Below are positions 1 to 9,601 of a stretch of 64,000 nt of DNA, in pieces. Both the position numbers and the translations under genes were made by a program. This stretch comes from Jejuia sp. UBA6058 (lineage in GTDB: Bacteria > Bacteroidota > Bacteroidia > Flavobacteriales > Flavobacteriaceae): positions 62,001 through 126,000 of the forward strand of contig DIYI01000009.1 of NCBI GenBank assembly GCA_002428965.1, written 5' to 3'. Each line of letters opens with the position of its first letter. Within the stretch, counting starts at the first letter, position 1. Under the pieces are notes generated by a model that worked only from the letters and a program-made list of their open reading frames with translations, was not told where the DNA came from and did not search any database.

Positions 1-110
1 GACACATAAACAGGTTCGTTGTCCACCGTAAAAAGCACATCTCTTTTTGAGGTTTGAGCGTTTAAAAAAGAGACAAAAAACAACACCAAAAACAAGCTAT
101 AATACTTCAT
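1..110 (-). CDS. Parvulin-type peptidyl-prolyl isomerase, N-terminal fragment
   Basis: Only the first 36 codons are inside the window; the gene runs off the left edge. The ATG is at 110-108. A hydrophobic signal peptide ending near LNAQ is followed by a segment reading DVLFTVDNEPVYV. That segment resembles the start of the secreted PpiC/SurA-like isomerases of flavobacteria, which help fold outer-membrane and secreted proteins in the periplasm. The call rests on this short motif alone; no catalytic domain is visible. It is divergent from the next gene. Confidence 0.55.
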   Translation of the reverse strand, partial: MKYYSLFLVLFFVSFLNAQTSKRDVLFTVDNEPVYV

Positions 111-267
111 TTTAATTTATATAATATTAAAAAAGGAATACAAAAATACTAATATATCACTTTAAACCAAGTTGGATTAGCAAACGCAAATTAATGAGTT
201 TTATTTTGAATTTTTAATGCATATTACACTAATTTTAACACTGAAATAGTTTGAATTTAAATTGCAA

Positions 268-525
268 ATGCGAAAACTTAAATTGATTTGGGATTTTCAT
301 GGGCCAGATTCTAAAAAAATTGCTAAACATCATGAAATTCATTTAAAAGAATACATCATTCTAGAAAACCTAGAAACAAACATAACAGGTGTAGAAATAA
401 TAAATGATTTACATTCCATTGCCTTTATGGTTGTAAAAGAGGAACAAATGAAACTAGTAAGAGATGCCTTAAAACCTAAACGAGGACAAGTTTATAGCGA
501 ATCCGAGCAGAATAAAAACACGTAA
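268..525 (+). CDS. Conserved small protein of unknown function
   Basis: 85 residues, soluble, with no signal peptide or membrane segment. I chose the ATG at 268; a TTG two codons upstream is possible but unneeded. It resembles a small flavobacterial family beginning with a KLIWDFHGP-type motif and carrying conserved histidines (HHEIHLKE), but no function is known to me. It lies 22 bp upstream of the LETM1-related gene on the same strand, so the two are probably co-transcribed. The fold could be ferredoxin-like, but this is a guess from length and composition. Confidence 0.7.
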   Translation: MRKLKLIWDFHGPDSKKIAKHHEIHLKEYIILENLETNITGVEIINDLHSIAFMVVKEEQMKLVRDALKPKRGQVYSESEQNKNT

Positions 526-547
526 TTAAAAACTAATATATTCCTTA

Positions 548-1720
548 ATGAATCCATCAGCAACAGGCTGGATAAAAAAGTTAGAACGCGAAATTAGCTT
601 AAATAATCTTCTGCTTTCCTACAATAGCGAGTTGTTTTATGACAGCCTAAGAAGTTGTGGTTTTGTATATGGAAGTAATCAGGAAATAGTAGCCCAAATA
701 TTTCCTAAAAATGATTTTAGCGAGGAAGAAATTTGCAAATTAAATCTTTGTTTGGCACTATATTACACGCACTATACATCTAATTGTCCAAAATCTTTTG
801 TGGAAAGTACAATAGATTTTTATTCTGAAATTAATGCTGTAAAAACATCCTTTTTTAAGGAACTTTTAGTTGGTGCCAAATCTAATGAACAATTAGAAAA
901 AATAATTCATAAGCGCATACAAATTGACGCTAATGTTCTCACAAAAAACTTTAATTACTTTATCATAAATGCGCTTTTATATATTGATGTTTTAGCTTAT
1001 CAAGAATATCTCAAACAGGATTCATTATCCATTACGTACATTAAAAACTTAGAAGCCGCCATTGTAAGCATTTCTTTGGACGTGTTAAGCTCCAAAGAAA
1101 CAAAAAGCAAATATGATAATAGTTTAATTGAACTTTTCAAATCTTCATTGCGCTATAATAAGAACAACAATTTAGAGTATGAAAGTATTATTGGATCTAT
1201 ATCAACTGAAGAAGAGAAGTACTATATAATAGATCTAGCATGTATGGCGACTTGGAGCGACCAGATGATTGATGTTGAGGAACAGTTTTTTTTAGAGAAA
1301 CTTGGGAACGACTTAAAACTTAGTATTTCTAGGATACAACAGTCCATAAAGGCAGTAAACCTATTTTACAGCAAAAACATGAGTAATATCGCCTTACTCA
1401 GCTCTAAAAATGTTGTGAAAAGTTTTTATAGCAACTCTAGTAAAATGGTAAAAAAACTCATTACCAGAAATAGTAAGCGTTTATACCAAGAATTAAAGGA
1501 CAGTAAGGAACTTTTAGTATTACTCACTCAATCTACTAAACGAGAATTAACAAAAGAGGAACAGCAAAAAGTACAAGATCAATTACTTGATATTTTTAAA
1601 TCTATTCCTAGTTTAGCCATTTTCTTGCTACCTGGAGGCGCCTTATTGCTACCTTTGGTGGTAAAATTTATACCCAAGTTGTTACCTTCTGCTTTTGATG
1701 AAAACAGGATAGAAGATTAA
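548..1720 (+). CDS. LETM1-related / TerB-like protein
   Basis: 390 residues. The C-terminus (about residues 335-385) has the hydrophobic signature of the LETM1 ribosome-binding-like region: FLLPGGALLLP followed by KFIPKLLPSAF. Before it, about residues 215-265, is an acidic alpha-helical segment (YYIIDLACMATWSDQMIDVEE) resembling a TerB/DjlA-type helical domain. In flavobacteria such proteins are annotated as LETM1-related biofilm-associated proteins. There is no signal peptide, so it is probably cytoplasmic or peripheral to the inner membrane through the C-terminal hydrophobic stretch. It follows the small gene at 268 closely. The biochemical role is not established. Confidence 0.7.
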   Translation: MNPSATGWIKKLEREISLNNLLLSYNSELFYDSLRSCGFVYGSNQEIVAQIFPKNDFSEEEICKLNLCLALYYTHYTSNCPKSFVESTIDFYSEINAVKTSFFKELLVGAKSNEQLEKIIHKRIQIDANVLTKNFNYFIINALLYIDVLAYQEYLKQDSLSITYIKNLEAAIVSISLDVLSSKETKSKYDNSLIELFKSSLRYNKNNNLEYESIIGSISTEEEKYYIIDLACMATWSDQMIDVEEQFFLEKLGNDLKLSISRIQQSIKAVNLFYSKNMSNIALLSSKNVVKSFYSNSSKMVKKLITRNSKRLYQELKDSKELLVLLTQSTKRELTKEEQQKVQDQLLDIFKSIPSLAIFLLPGGALLLPLVVKFIPKLLPSAFDENRIED

Positions 1721-1744
1721 TTAGCCGGCTCTAAAATTCAGAAT

Positions 1745-1832
1745 ACCTGTATTTGGCAACTCCCAAAACATTTTTACGTCACTTTTTGAAAATTCTAGTT
1801 GTTTCATTTTAAAAAAGTGACAAAAGACAGGT
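1745..1832. repeat. Nested imperfect inverted repeat
   Basis: GTCACTTTTT at 1778-1787 is complementary to AAAAAGTGAC at 1812-1821, with TGAAA/TTTCA continuing the stem inward. ACCTGT at 1745-1750 and ACAGGT at 1827-1832 form an outer pair. The element lies between two same-strand genes, 25 bp after the first stop. It could terminate the 548-1720 transcript, though no clean T-tract follows, or be a relic of a small palindromic element. Confidence 0.4.
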
Positions 1833-1883
1833 TTTATCTTACAAAATTTTTAGATATTTAAACCACGAACTAGACTTTATAGC

Positions 1884-3110
1884 ATGACAAAACTAAACAC
1901 AACAGCAATAGCTTTTATTTTCTTTTTCACTGCAATAAGTGGGCAAACCAAATATGAAAAGGGATACTTTATTGACAACTCTGACAATAGAGTTGAATGT
2001 TTAATTGAAAATTTAGATTGGAGAAATAATCCAACTAAATTTCAATATAGACTGGATGAAAATTCAACTATTAAAACTGCTGATTTAAATTCAACCAAAG
2101 AATTTGAAATATTTAAAAATTCAAAATACATTAGAGCCACAGTACAAATTGATCAATCCAGCTCCAATACGGATGAGCTAAGCTTTGATAGAAATCCAGA
2201 TTTTAAAACTGAAACTGTATTCTTAAAAGTTATTGTTGAAGGATCAGCAAGTTTATACAAATATGCCGAAAGTTCTATTTTGAAATATTTTTTTAATTTG
2301 AATGAAGGCGACATTAAAGCATTGACTTATAAAACTTATAGAACAGGACAAACAGGAATTTCTAAAAACGAGATGTATAAAATGCAACTTTTAAATGAGT
2401 TGAAATGTGATGATCTTACCCAAAGTTCGTTTCAAAATTTGCAATACTCACGGAGTAGTCTATCCAAATTATTTATAAAGTATAATTCTTGTGTTAACTC
2501 AGATTCTAAAGATTATAATTTCAAAAAGAAATATGATGCAATTAATTTAAGTATAAGACCAAGAGTTAATAATTCTTCAGCTTCAATTGTAGATTTTGGA
2601 GGTACAACTGCAAGAAATAAAAACACTGAATTTGATAGTGAGATCGGTTTTGGCATTGGTTTGGAATTTGAATATATAATGCCTTTTAATAATAATAAAT
2701 GGAGCTTATTTGTAGAACCCACTTTGTTTAACTATAAAACGGAAACTTCTGTTGATGTTATAATAAATGGACAGATTATTGAGGAATCTGTAAGAGAAGT
2801 AGATTATAAGTCTATAGAATTCCCCATTGGAGTGCGACACTATCTTTTTTTAAACGATGACACAAACTTATTTTTAAATGTTGCCTTTGTTATTGAATCG
2901 AACAGTAAAAAATCGTCAATTACTTTTAGCAACGACTCTGATGTACCTTTAAATAGTATCGTTACCTATTGGGCAGGTGGTGTAGGCGTAAAATATAAAA
3001 AGTTTAGCCTTGAAACCCGTTTTATTAGCACAAGAGGTATTACTACATTGAATGGGCTCGGGACTGACTTAAAAAGTATGAGTTTCATAGTTGGCTATAC
3101 GTTCCTTTAA
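1884..3110 (+). CDS. Secreted protein with C-terminal outer-membrane beta-barrel domain
   Basis: 408 residues with a signal peptide (residues 1-20, ending ISGQ). Residues 20-200 form a hydrophilic region found ahead of barrels in many flavobacterial proteins of unknown function (KGYFIDNSDNRVECLIEN). From about residue 215 to the end, alternating hydrophobic and polar stretches such as FGIGLEFEYIMPF and FIVGYTFL look like the strands of an 8-10-stranded PorT-like barrel, ending in an aromatic C-terminal strand typical of BAM substrates. Location is therefore probably the outer membrane. No enzymatic motif is visible. Flanking gaps suggest a single-gene unit. Confidence 0.65.
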   Translation: MTKLNTTAIAFIFFFTAISGQTKYEKGYFIDNSDNRVECLIENLDWRNNPTKFQYRLDENSTIKTADLNSTKEFEIFKNSKYIRATVQIDQSSSNTDELSFDRNPDFKTETVFLKVIVEGSASLYKYAESSILKYFFNLNEGDIKALTYKTYRTGQTGISKNEMYKMQLLNELKCDDLTQSSFQNLQYSRSSLSKLFIKYNSCVNSDSKDYNFKKKYDAINLSIRPRVNNSSASIVDFGGTTARNKNTEFDSEIGFGIGLEFEYIMPFNNNKWSLFVEPTLFNYKTETSVDVIINGQIIEESVREVDYKSIEFPIGVRHYLFLNDDTNLFLNVAFVIESNSKKSSITFSNDSDVPLNSIVTYWAGGVGVKYKKFSLETRFISTRGITTLNGLGTDLKSMSFIVGYTFL

Positions 3111-3155
3111 CTATAATTGCGAATTAACAATTGTTTGAATTAGTTTAAGTATTAA

Positions 3156-3383
3156 TTATTTAAGGTATTTTCTCTTAATTTCTCTAATAAGATACTCCAA
3201 CCCATTAATTTTAAGCTCATAAACTTGCGAGAGCATATCTCCCAATTTACCTTTTGGAAATCCTTTGGAATGACACCACACCACATAATACTCGGGTAAA
3301 TCTATGAGATAGTGGTCTTTGTATTTGCCATAAGGCATTTTGGTATTGGCAAGATCAATTAAAAATTGTTTATCTGGCACCAC
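3156..3383 (-). CDS. DUF3820 family protein
   Basis: 75 residues. The pattern MPYGKYKDHYLIDLPEYYVVW and the following KGFPKGKLG match the DUF3820 family, sometimes called putative quorum-sensing-regulated virulence factor. The start is a GTG at 3383 whose first base is the last base of the upstream TAG stop, so the two genes overlap by one nucleotide and are probably translationally coupled. The same domain occurs at the C-terminus of the exonuclease at 44013-44786 in this window. Molecular function is unknown; the association with DEDD exonucleases suggests nucleic-acid binding. Confidence 0.8.
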   Translation of the reverse strand: MVPDKQFLIDLANTKMPYGKYKDHYLIDLPEYYVVWCHSKGFPKGKLGDMLSQVYELKINGLEYLIREIKRKYLK

Positions 3384-3928
3384 TAATTTTTAGATTTAAA
3401 ATACTGTAGCTTACTTAATTCTTTCTGAATAAATGATTGCCATTTGGCTTGTGCTTCAAAATTTCTTGAGAAATCTGTGTCGTTATCATATCTATCCTGT
3501 AATGCTGCTAACTCTCTATTGATGATTTTATGTAAGGATCTTAAACGTTTGCCAATATCATTTGAAGTCTTTAATAGTCCAGCTCGTTTTCTAAATTTTC
3601 TTGCATACAATTCGGTGATATCAAAATGCAATTGCTCGTGCGCTAAAATATGAGCATTGGATAGTTCGGGCTTGTACCATGACTTTTCGGGATAAAAATG
3701 GGCGTGAATCTCCGTTTCAAAACTAATTACACGATTATCGGTCTCTTTAATAGAAAAGCCGAAGGTTATCCCAGAAGCAGTCGTGGCAACGGCATTTACA
3801 GAATAATTAGGTTTAGCTTTAAAGTCGTTCCAAGACAACTTATTATGTTCATCCCAAGCCATTACCGGCTCTTCATTTATGGGAATAATTATAAAAATAA
3901 AAAATGTAATAAATATAAATCTGTACAC
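3383..3928 (-). CDS. DUF922 secreted zinc-metalloprotease-like protein
   Basis: 181 residues. An N-terminal hydrophobic stretch (residues 1-17) acts as signal peptide or anchor. The mature part begins WDEHNKLSWNDFKAKP, typical of DUF922. The motif HEQLHFD (residues 97-103) supplies an HExxH zinc site, and the domain is predicted to be a secreted Zn-dependent protease; activity is not proven for the family. It overlaps the downstream DUF3820 gene by one base. Nothing in the sequence ties it to a particular substrate. Confidence 0.8.
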   Translation of the reverse strand: MYRFIFITFFIFIIIPINEEPVMAWDEHNKLSWNDFKAKPNYSVNAVATTASGITFGFSIKETDNRVISFETEIHAHFYPEKSWYKPELSNAHILAHEQLHFDITELYARKFRKRAGLLKTSNDIGKRLRSLHKIINRELAALQDRYDNDTDFSRNFEAQAKWQSFIQKELSKLQYFKSKN

Positions 3929-3972
3929 CGCAGTTCTAAGTAGGTTATTATGTAAACGCCAAAGCTTAAGCC

Positions 3973-5904
3973 TTATTGTTTAATCTCTAAAATCTTAAGA
4001 TCATCATATTGCACTAGATATACAATATTATTATAATAACCTCCGAAAAGCTTCTTTTTATAGGCGAATTTATTCTCCACATATTCTGTTATTGGAGTAT
4101 CATTAACAGAGATAAATATATCTTCTGAAGTCACCATTCTTAACACCACATCCATCATTAAATCAAAACCTTTCACCGCTCTTCTACTAGGTGTAATTTT
4201 GTAATTACTATAATAGTTCCTAACAAATTTATTATTTTCTTCAACGCTATACGGTTTGGATGAAGTAGCAAAAGTAAATTGTAGTTTTGAAAGATGTGTG
4301 TTGTTTATTTCATCACCTTCAAAAGCATTATTAAAATTAGTCGTCATCAATTTTATATTGATCGCTTCTTTCTCCTCTTCCTTATTTTCTTTTTGTATAA
4401 GTGACGCTAATATACTTGTAGCGTTTGAAGCAAAACCACTATTTTGAGTTTCTAGAAACACGAGGTTTTCTCCTGGTTTCAAGGCCTCTTCAATATCCTG
4501 TTTCGTCACAAAATACTTGTCTTTACCATCCTTATTTTTTCTTGAAAACACAATTCTACTAGCATTAAACTCTGCCTTTAAAGCATTAGCCACAGGTTTG
4601 TTTTTTGAATCTCCAATAATAATAATATTTCTTGGTACAGTATCATTTTTCACACAATCTACTACAGCCTTTTTCAACAATTCATTGGAGGCTCTAGACT
4701 GAAACACATTATCTAATATTTTAATTTTGGTACTTGTTGGCGAAATAACAGGAACATGATATTCTTTCAACTCGTTGGCTACAATATTGAAATTTTTTGT
4801 TGTCAATGGCCCAACTACAGCATCAACATTTTCAAAATCATTATCAACCAAAATTCTTGAAACTGTAGTGCTATTATTTTTTGTGTCGAATACGTCTAAT
4901 TTAATTGAAATACCAAGTTTTTCTAACGAATCAACCGCAACCAAAATACCAGTGTAAAAGTCTAATGAAGCATCCAAATAAGGATCCTTTTCAATACTTC
5001 TTTTTGTAGCAGAAATAGAATCAAAGTCAACTCTATTAAGACGAAACGGCAGCATCAAAGCAATACGTTTTGTCTCAAAATCAACAATGTTGTTTGTAAG
5101 ATTCGTAACATCGGACTCTTCTCCTATAATACCTTCATCTCCAGTAAAAGGAATCTTTAGAATCATTCCTACTTTTAGTCCACTTTCTGCTAACCCAAGA
5201 TTCAAAGCTTCAATCTCTTCTTGCTCCAGGCCTAATTTTAGCTTCAAACGATAAAACCCCTCTTTTGGAAGTACTTTATAATAGCTATAAGTGTCATCAA
5301 ACTCCTTTTCATCTGTCTTCTCAATGTTTGGCACTTTTAGTTCTTGGCCCTCTTGTAAAACCTCTCCTATATCTGGATTTAAAGCTTCAAGCTCTGCTAT
5401 AGTAATTCCAAATTTATAAGCCACCCTCCACTTACCTTCTTTTGGTAATATCGTGTAAGTTTTAAATTCTTCTATATCTTCCTCAACTTGAGTAATCTTA
5501 AATATTGGAATCTGTAATTTATCTCCTTTTCTCAAATTATTTGCATACAAAAAGGTGTTGTGCTTTTTAATATCTTCGATTTCTACATTATACTTTTGAG
5601 AAATCCCAAAAAGTGTTTCCTTACGTTTGGTTTTATGATTTTTGAAGCCTTGAAGTTCTTTAACCTGTGTAATTTTTGGCTTTTTAGCTTTCGACACAGG
5701 AATTATAAGAATGGTATTAGCCTTTAATTCTTTTTTAGCATCAGGGTTCAAACTATAAATATCAGAAAGGCTCACATAATATCTTTTGGCAATCTGCTCA
5801 ATAGTCTCTCCCTTTTTTACTTGATGTGTACTATAATTTTGAGCTTTAAGCGAAGTAAAACTAAATATTAGTGAGATAAAAAATATTAACCAAGCTCTAT
5901 TCAT
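3973..5904 (-). CDS. LysM-repeat protein with periplasmic-binding-protein-like domain
   Basis: 643 residues. Signal peptide 1-22 (ending LKAQ). Four LysM-like modules follow at about 24-70, 90-135, 147-192 and 205-252; the first two are canonical (KKGETIEQIAKRYYVS, KRKETLFGISQKYNV), the last two divergent. Residues 280-620 form a type I periplasmic-binding-protein-like domain resembling amino-acid ABC transporter receptors (IALMLPFRLN, DVFDTKNNSTTVSRIL, DAVVGPLTTKNFNIVANEL, NIIIIGDS). No ABC transporter genes are adjacent, so a role in cell-wall sensing or envelope structure is more likely than transport; this is inference. It lies downstream of guaA on the same strand with a 133-bp gap. Confidence 0.85.
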   Translation of the reverse strand: MNRAWLIFFISLIFSFTSLKAQNYSTHQVKKGETIEQIAKRYYVSLSDIYSLNPDAKKELKANTILIIPVSKAKKPKITQVKELQGFKNHKTKRKETLFGISQKYNVEIEDIKKHNTFLYANNLRKGDKLQIPIFKITQVEEDIEEFKTYTILPKEGKWRVAYKFGITIAELEALNPDIGEVLQEGQELKVPNIEKTDEKEFDDTYSYYKVLPKEGFYRLKLKLGLEQEEIEALNLGLAESGLKVGMILKIPFTGDEGIIGEESDVTNLTNNIVDFETKRIALMLPFRLNRVDFDSISATKRSIEKDPYLDASLDFYTGILVAVDSLEKLGISIKLDVFDTKNNSTTVSRILVDNDFENVDAVVGPLTTKNFNIVANELKEYHVPVISPTSTKIKILDNVFQSRASNELLKKAVVDCVKNDTVPRNIIIIGDSKNKPVANALKAEFNASRIVFSRKNKDGKDKYFVTKQDIEEALKPGENLVFLETQNSGFASNATSILASLIQKENKEEEKEAINIKLMTTNFNNAFEGDEINNTHLSKLQFTFATSSKPYSVEENNKFVRNYYSNYKITPSRRAVKGFDLMMDVVLRMVTSEDIFISVNDTPITEYVENKFAYKKKLFGGYYNNIVYLVQYDDLKILEIKQ

Positions 5905-6037
5905 ACCGATATTTTATAGTTTAGTCTGTATTAAATAGTTTATATACGACATTTATTGTGTATTAAGATGCATTTAATGTGCCAAAATATAAGAACTACC
6001 TGAATTACGACACATTTTCTTAGGAAAAAGACACAAT

Positions 6038-7573
6038 TTACTCCCACTCAATTGTGGCTGGTGGCTTAGAACTAATATCGTAAACTACTCTATTTACACC
6101 TTTAACTTTATTTATAATCTCGTTGGATGTTTTTTGAAGAAACTCATATGGTAAATTCACCCAATCTGCGGTCATACCATCGGTACTTTCCACAGCTCTA
6201 AGTGCTACACATTTTTCATATGTACGTTCATCTCCCATAACTCCTACACTATTTACGGGCAATAACATAGCACCTGCTTGCCATACTTTATCGTATAGTC
6301 CCCAATCTTTAAGGCCTTTAATAAAAATATAATCTACCTCTTGGAGCATTCTTACTTTTTCAGCTGTAATATCTCCAAGAATCCGAATTCCCAAACCTGG
6401 ACCAGGGAACGGATGACGTCCCAATAATTCAGGGTCTATTCCCAAAGTCGCGCCCACGCGTCTTACTTCATCCTTAAAAATGGCGCGCAAGGGCTCCACT
6501 ATTTTAAGTTTCATGAAATCTGGTAATCCGCCAACGTTATGATGGCTTTTAATGGTTGCAGAAGGCCCACCAGTTGCAGAAACACTCTCAATTACATCAG
6601 GATAAATGGTGCCCTGGGCCAGCCATTTTACATCTTCTAACTTATGTGCTTCATCATCGAACACTTCAATAAAGGCGTTACCTATAGCTTTACGTTTTTT
6701 CTCAGGATCTTCAATACCTTTTAGAGCATCTAAAAACCTATCTGACGCATCAACACCTTTAACGTTAAGCCCCATACCTTCATACTGGTTCAATACGCTT
6801 TCAAATTCATTTTTACGAAGCAAACCGTTGTTTACAAAAATGCAATACAGGTTTTTACCGATAGCTTTGTTTAACAATACCGCAGCAACTGTAGAGTCTA
6901 CACCTCCAGATAAACCTAGAACCACTTTATCGTTGCCAACTTTTTCTTGAATTGCTTCTACAGTCTCCTCTACAAATGCCTTTGGCGTCCAGTCTTGCTG
7001 CAAGCCAGCAATTTTCACTAAAAAGTTTTCCAACAATTGCTTCCCATCTGTTGAGTGATATACTTCTGGATGAAATTGTATAGCATATGTTTCCTCTCCA
7101 TCTATTCTATAAGCAGCATTTTCAACATCGTGTGTACTAGCAATTAAAACACCATTATCTGGTAATTTTTTAATAGTATCGGAATGACTCATCCAAACCT
7201 GCGTACCTTCTTCTATATTTTGAAAAAATACTTCTTCATTTTTGATGAAAGATAAATTAGCACGACCATATTCTCTAGTATTTGAAGGTGCTACTTCTCC
7301 ACCGGAAAAATGTGCCAAATACTGAGCTCCATAACACACTGCCAAAACAGGCTTTTTACCTCTAATTTGAGTAAGATCTGGATGTAACGCATCCTTACCT
7401 CTAACAGAGTTAGGACTACCCGATAGAATTACCGCTTTGTACTCTTTTAAATTGGTTGGAATTTTATTAAATGGATGAATTTCGGAGTAAATATTGAGTT
7501 CCCTTACTCTGCGCCCAATAAGCTGTGTGTATTGGCTTCCGAAGTCTAAAATTAGTACCTTGTCATGTTGCAT
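6038..7573 (-). CDS. guaA: GMP synthase (glutamine-hydrolysing)
   Basis: Converts XMP to GMP using glutamine and ATP, the last step of guanine nucleotide synthesis. The N-terminal class I glutamine amidotransferase domain has its nucleophile in AVCYGAQ (Cys80) and the His-Glu pair in FHPEVYHS. The ATP-pyrophosphatase domain has the P-loop LGLSGGVDSTVAA, and the C-terminal dimerisation domain ends PPATIEWE, as in the family. Length 511 is normal. I chose the ATG at 7573; a TTG two codons upstream extends it slightly. A TATTTTTG -7 box lies immediately upstream, implying a very short leader. guaB, the preceding step, lies separately at 58.6-60.1 kb. Confidence 0.97.
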   Translation of the reverse strand: MQHDKVLILDFGSQYTQLIGRRVRELNIYSEIHPFNKIPTNLKEYKAVILSGSPNSVRGKDALHPDLTQIRGKKPVLAVCYGAQYLAHFSGGEVAPSNTREYGRANLSFIKNEEVFFQNIEEGTQVWMSHSDTIKKLPDNGVLIASTHDVENAAYRIDGEETYAIQFHPEVYHSTDGKQLLENFLVKIAGLQQDWTPKAFVEETVEAIQEKVGNDKVVLGLSGGVDSTVAAVLLNKAIGKNLYCIFVNNGLLRKNEFESVLNQYEGMGLNVKGVDASDRFLDALKGIEDPEKKRKAIGNAFIEVFDDEAHKLEDVKWLAQGTIYPDVIESVSATGGPSATIKSHHNVGGLPDFMKLKIVEPLRAIFKDEVRRVGATLGIDPELLGRHPFPGPGLGIRILGDITAEKVRMLQEVDYIFIKGLKDWGLYDKVWQAGAMLLPVNSVGVMGDERTYEKCVALRAVESTDGMTADWVNLPYEFLQKTSNEIINKVKGVNRVVYDISSKPPATIEWE

Positions 7574-7576
7574 GCG

Positions 7577-7584
7577 CAAAAATA
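7577..7584 (-). promoter_or_regulatory. -7 box of guaA
   Basis: On the minus strand TATTTTTG fits the Bacteroidota TAnnTTTG -7 element and lies 3 bp before the ATG at 7573. If used, the transcript starts at or inside the start codon, or initiation occurs from an internal start; alternatively this match is chance. A TTTC sits 18 bp upstream in the -33 position. Confidence 0.4.
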
Positions 7585-7674
7585 GGAATTGATTTTTTAT
7601 TGGAAAGTTTGGGCTGTTTATTTTTTCAACAATTAATTAATAGTATTTTTAGTAAAATTAATATTGCGCTTAGA

Positions 7675-9543
7675 ATGAAAAAGTTTGTAATTGCTAGTGT
7701 TATTATGCTAGTTCAATATTGTGTATTACATGCTCAGAAAAATGAAGTTATTGATAGTTTGAAGCATGAACTTAGGCAAAGAAAAACTGAGGATTCCATA
7801 AAGGTCAGCATCCTAATTAATCTTAACAAACACCTTAAATATTCGAAACCGGAAGATGCCAAAGCTTACGCTCTACAGGGTATTAACATATCGAATAGAA
7901 TTAATCATAAATTTGGTATCGCGGCATGTAATATGCATGTGGGTGATTATTATTTAAACAAAAGTGAAAATGACTCGGCGCTGTACTATTATGCCATTGC
8001 CAAAAAAGGCTTTGAAGAGATTTCATATACTAGAGGATTGATATTTATTAATCACGCTACATCTATTGTTAAAGAAATTAAAGGTGAATTAGACGAAGCT
8101 ATTGCCATTACCATAGACAATTTAAAGTTAATTGAAGAAACTGAGGAGGATGACGACCCTTCTAAGATTAAATTCATTGGTGCTCATCATGATGCCTTAT
8201 CCATTCGATATGCTGAAAAAGGCAATTATAGAATAGCGCTAAAAGAAGCATTTAAAGCTTTGGAATGTTTTGAAAAAGTAGAAGACTCTCGAAGAGCCGG
8301 AGCTCTAGAACAGATTGGTATTATTCAATCTACGCAAAAAAATTACAAATCAGCCATCAACTATTATGAACAAGCCGCAAAAATTTATGAGGCAGAGGGC
8401 CAAGAATGGTCATTAACCTACGTTAACACATCTCTTGGGAGTACATATCAGAAGTTGGGCGATTACAAAAATGCGAAAAAACACTACAATCTTGCCATTA
8501 ATTATTCCGAAGAGTTTGATGATAAATTTGCTCTTACAGATGCCATTATTGGCATTGCAGAATTAGAGTTTAAAAACGAAAATATAGAGAAAGCTGAAGG
8601 GTATTTCCAAAAGGCTAAAATAATTGCAGAAGAAGAAAATTATAATCTTAACCTTTCCAATGCTTTTCACGGATTATCCAAAATTGAGTATAACAAGAAA
8701 AACTACCCGAAAGCGCTAAGATATAATGATAAAGCCATACAACTTGCCAGACCAAACGATGCGTCAGCCTATTTAAAACGCTTTTACCCATATCACGCTA
8801 CAATTTTACAAGCACAAAACAACTTTAAGGACGCCATAGTGTACCTTGAAGCATCTAAAGAGGTAAACGAAAGCTTGTATTCAATTGCCAAAACACAACA
8901 AATTGAAGAGTTGCAAACTATCTATGAAACCGAAAAAAAAGAACAGCAAATTTTATTGCAACAAAATGAAATTGATTTATTAGAAAAAAAAGGTGAAATA
9001 GATAATCTATATAAAGTTTTGTTAGGGCTCGCACTTCTTTTATCAATAATTGGTTTTTATGCCTTACGTCAAAAACTAAAAAGAAGTAAAACCGAAAAAG
9101 AAAAACTAAATCTAGAGCTTGATTACAAGAAAAAAGAGCTTACAACGCATGCGCTTCATTTAGCAAAAAAGAATGAGGTTTTAGAGAACTTAAAACAGCA
9201 AGCTAAAAACTTTAAAACATCTGAAAACTCTCAAAAAGGATACAATCAATTGATTAGAACAATAAACTTCGACTTGAAAGATGATAATAATTGGGAAAAT
9301 TTTTCTCGCTATTTTGAGCAGGTTCATACAGGTTTCAATACTACCGTAAAGCAAAAGTTCCCAGAAGTAACTTCTAACGAACTAAGATTGATGGCTTTAC
9401 TAAAAATGAATCTGACCTCTAAAGAAATAGCCAATATCCTGAATATTTCACCCGAAGGCATTAAAAAAGCACGTTATCGTCTCCGTAAGAAATTAGGAAT
9501 CACAACTGAAGACTCATTGCAGGATTTAGTTTTAAACCTTTAA
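7675..9543 (+). CDS. TPR-repeat transmembrane regulator with LuxR-type HTH
   Basis: 622 residues from the ATG at 7675, which begins a signal peptide (MKKFVIASVIMLVQ... LHAQ); the longer frame from 7525 overlaps guaA and is not needed. Residues 50-420 hold several tetratricopeptide repeats (for example YKSAINYYEQAAKIYEAEG and YKNAKKHYNLAINYSEE). A membrane segment lies at about 450-468, then a coiled-coil linker, and at about 570-610 a LuxR/GerE-like helix-turn-helix (LTSKEIANILNISPEGIKKARYR). The layout suggests a periplasmic TPR sensor coupled through the membrane to a cytoplasmic DNA-binding domain. It is a tandem paralogue of the next gene. Ligand and targets are unknown. Confidence 0.85.
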   Translation: MKKFVIASVIMLVQYCVLHAQKNEVIDSLKHELRQRKTEDSIKVSILINLNKHLKYSKPEDAKAYALQGINISNRINHKFGIAACNMHVGDYYLNKSENDSALYYYAIAKKGFEEISYTRGLIFINHATSIVKEIKGELDEAIAITIDNLKLIEETEEDDDPSKIKFIGAHHDALSIRYAEKGNYRIALKEAFKALECFEKVEDSRRAGALEQIGIIQSTQKNYKSAINYYEQAAKIYEAEGQEWSLTYVNTSLGSTYQKLGDYKNAKKHYNLAINYSEEFDDKFALTDAIIGIAELEFKNENIEKAEGYFQKAKIIAEEENYNLNLSNAFHGLSKIEYNKKNYPKALRYNDKAIQLARPNDASAYLKRFYPYHATILQAQNNFKDAIVYLEASKEVNESLYSIAKTQQIEELQTIYETEKKEQQILLQQNEIDLLEKKGEIDNLYKVLLGLALLLSIIGFYALRQKLKRSKTEKEKLNLELDYKKKELTTHALHLAKKNEVLENLKQQAKNFKTSENSQKGYNQLIRTINFDLKDDNNWENFSRYFEQVHTGFNTTVKQKFPEVTSNELRLMALLKMNLTSKEIANILNISPEGIKKARYRLRKKLGITTEDSLQDLVLNL

Positions 9544-9601
9544 CGACATACCAATATTTAAAAGGAAAGAAGTATTTTTATAGTATACCAGCCACCTTTT
9601 A

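Noticed and set aside
7525..7674. N-terminal extension of the first TPR-LuxR protein
   Set aside because: Overlaps guaA and places 50 residues before a good signal peptide; the ATG at 7675 is better.
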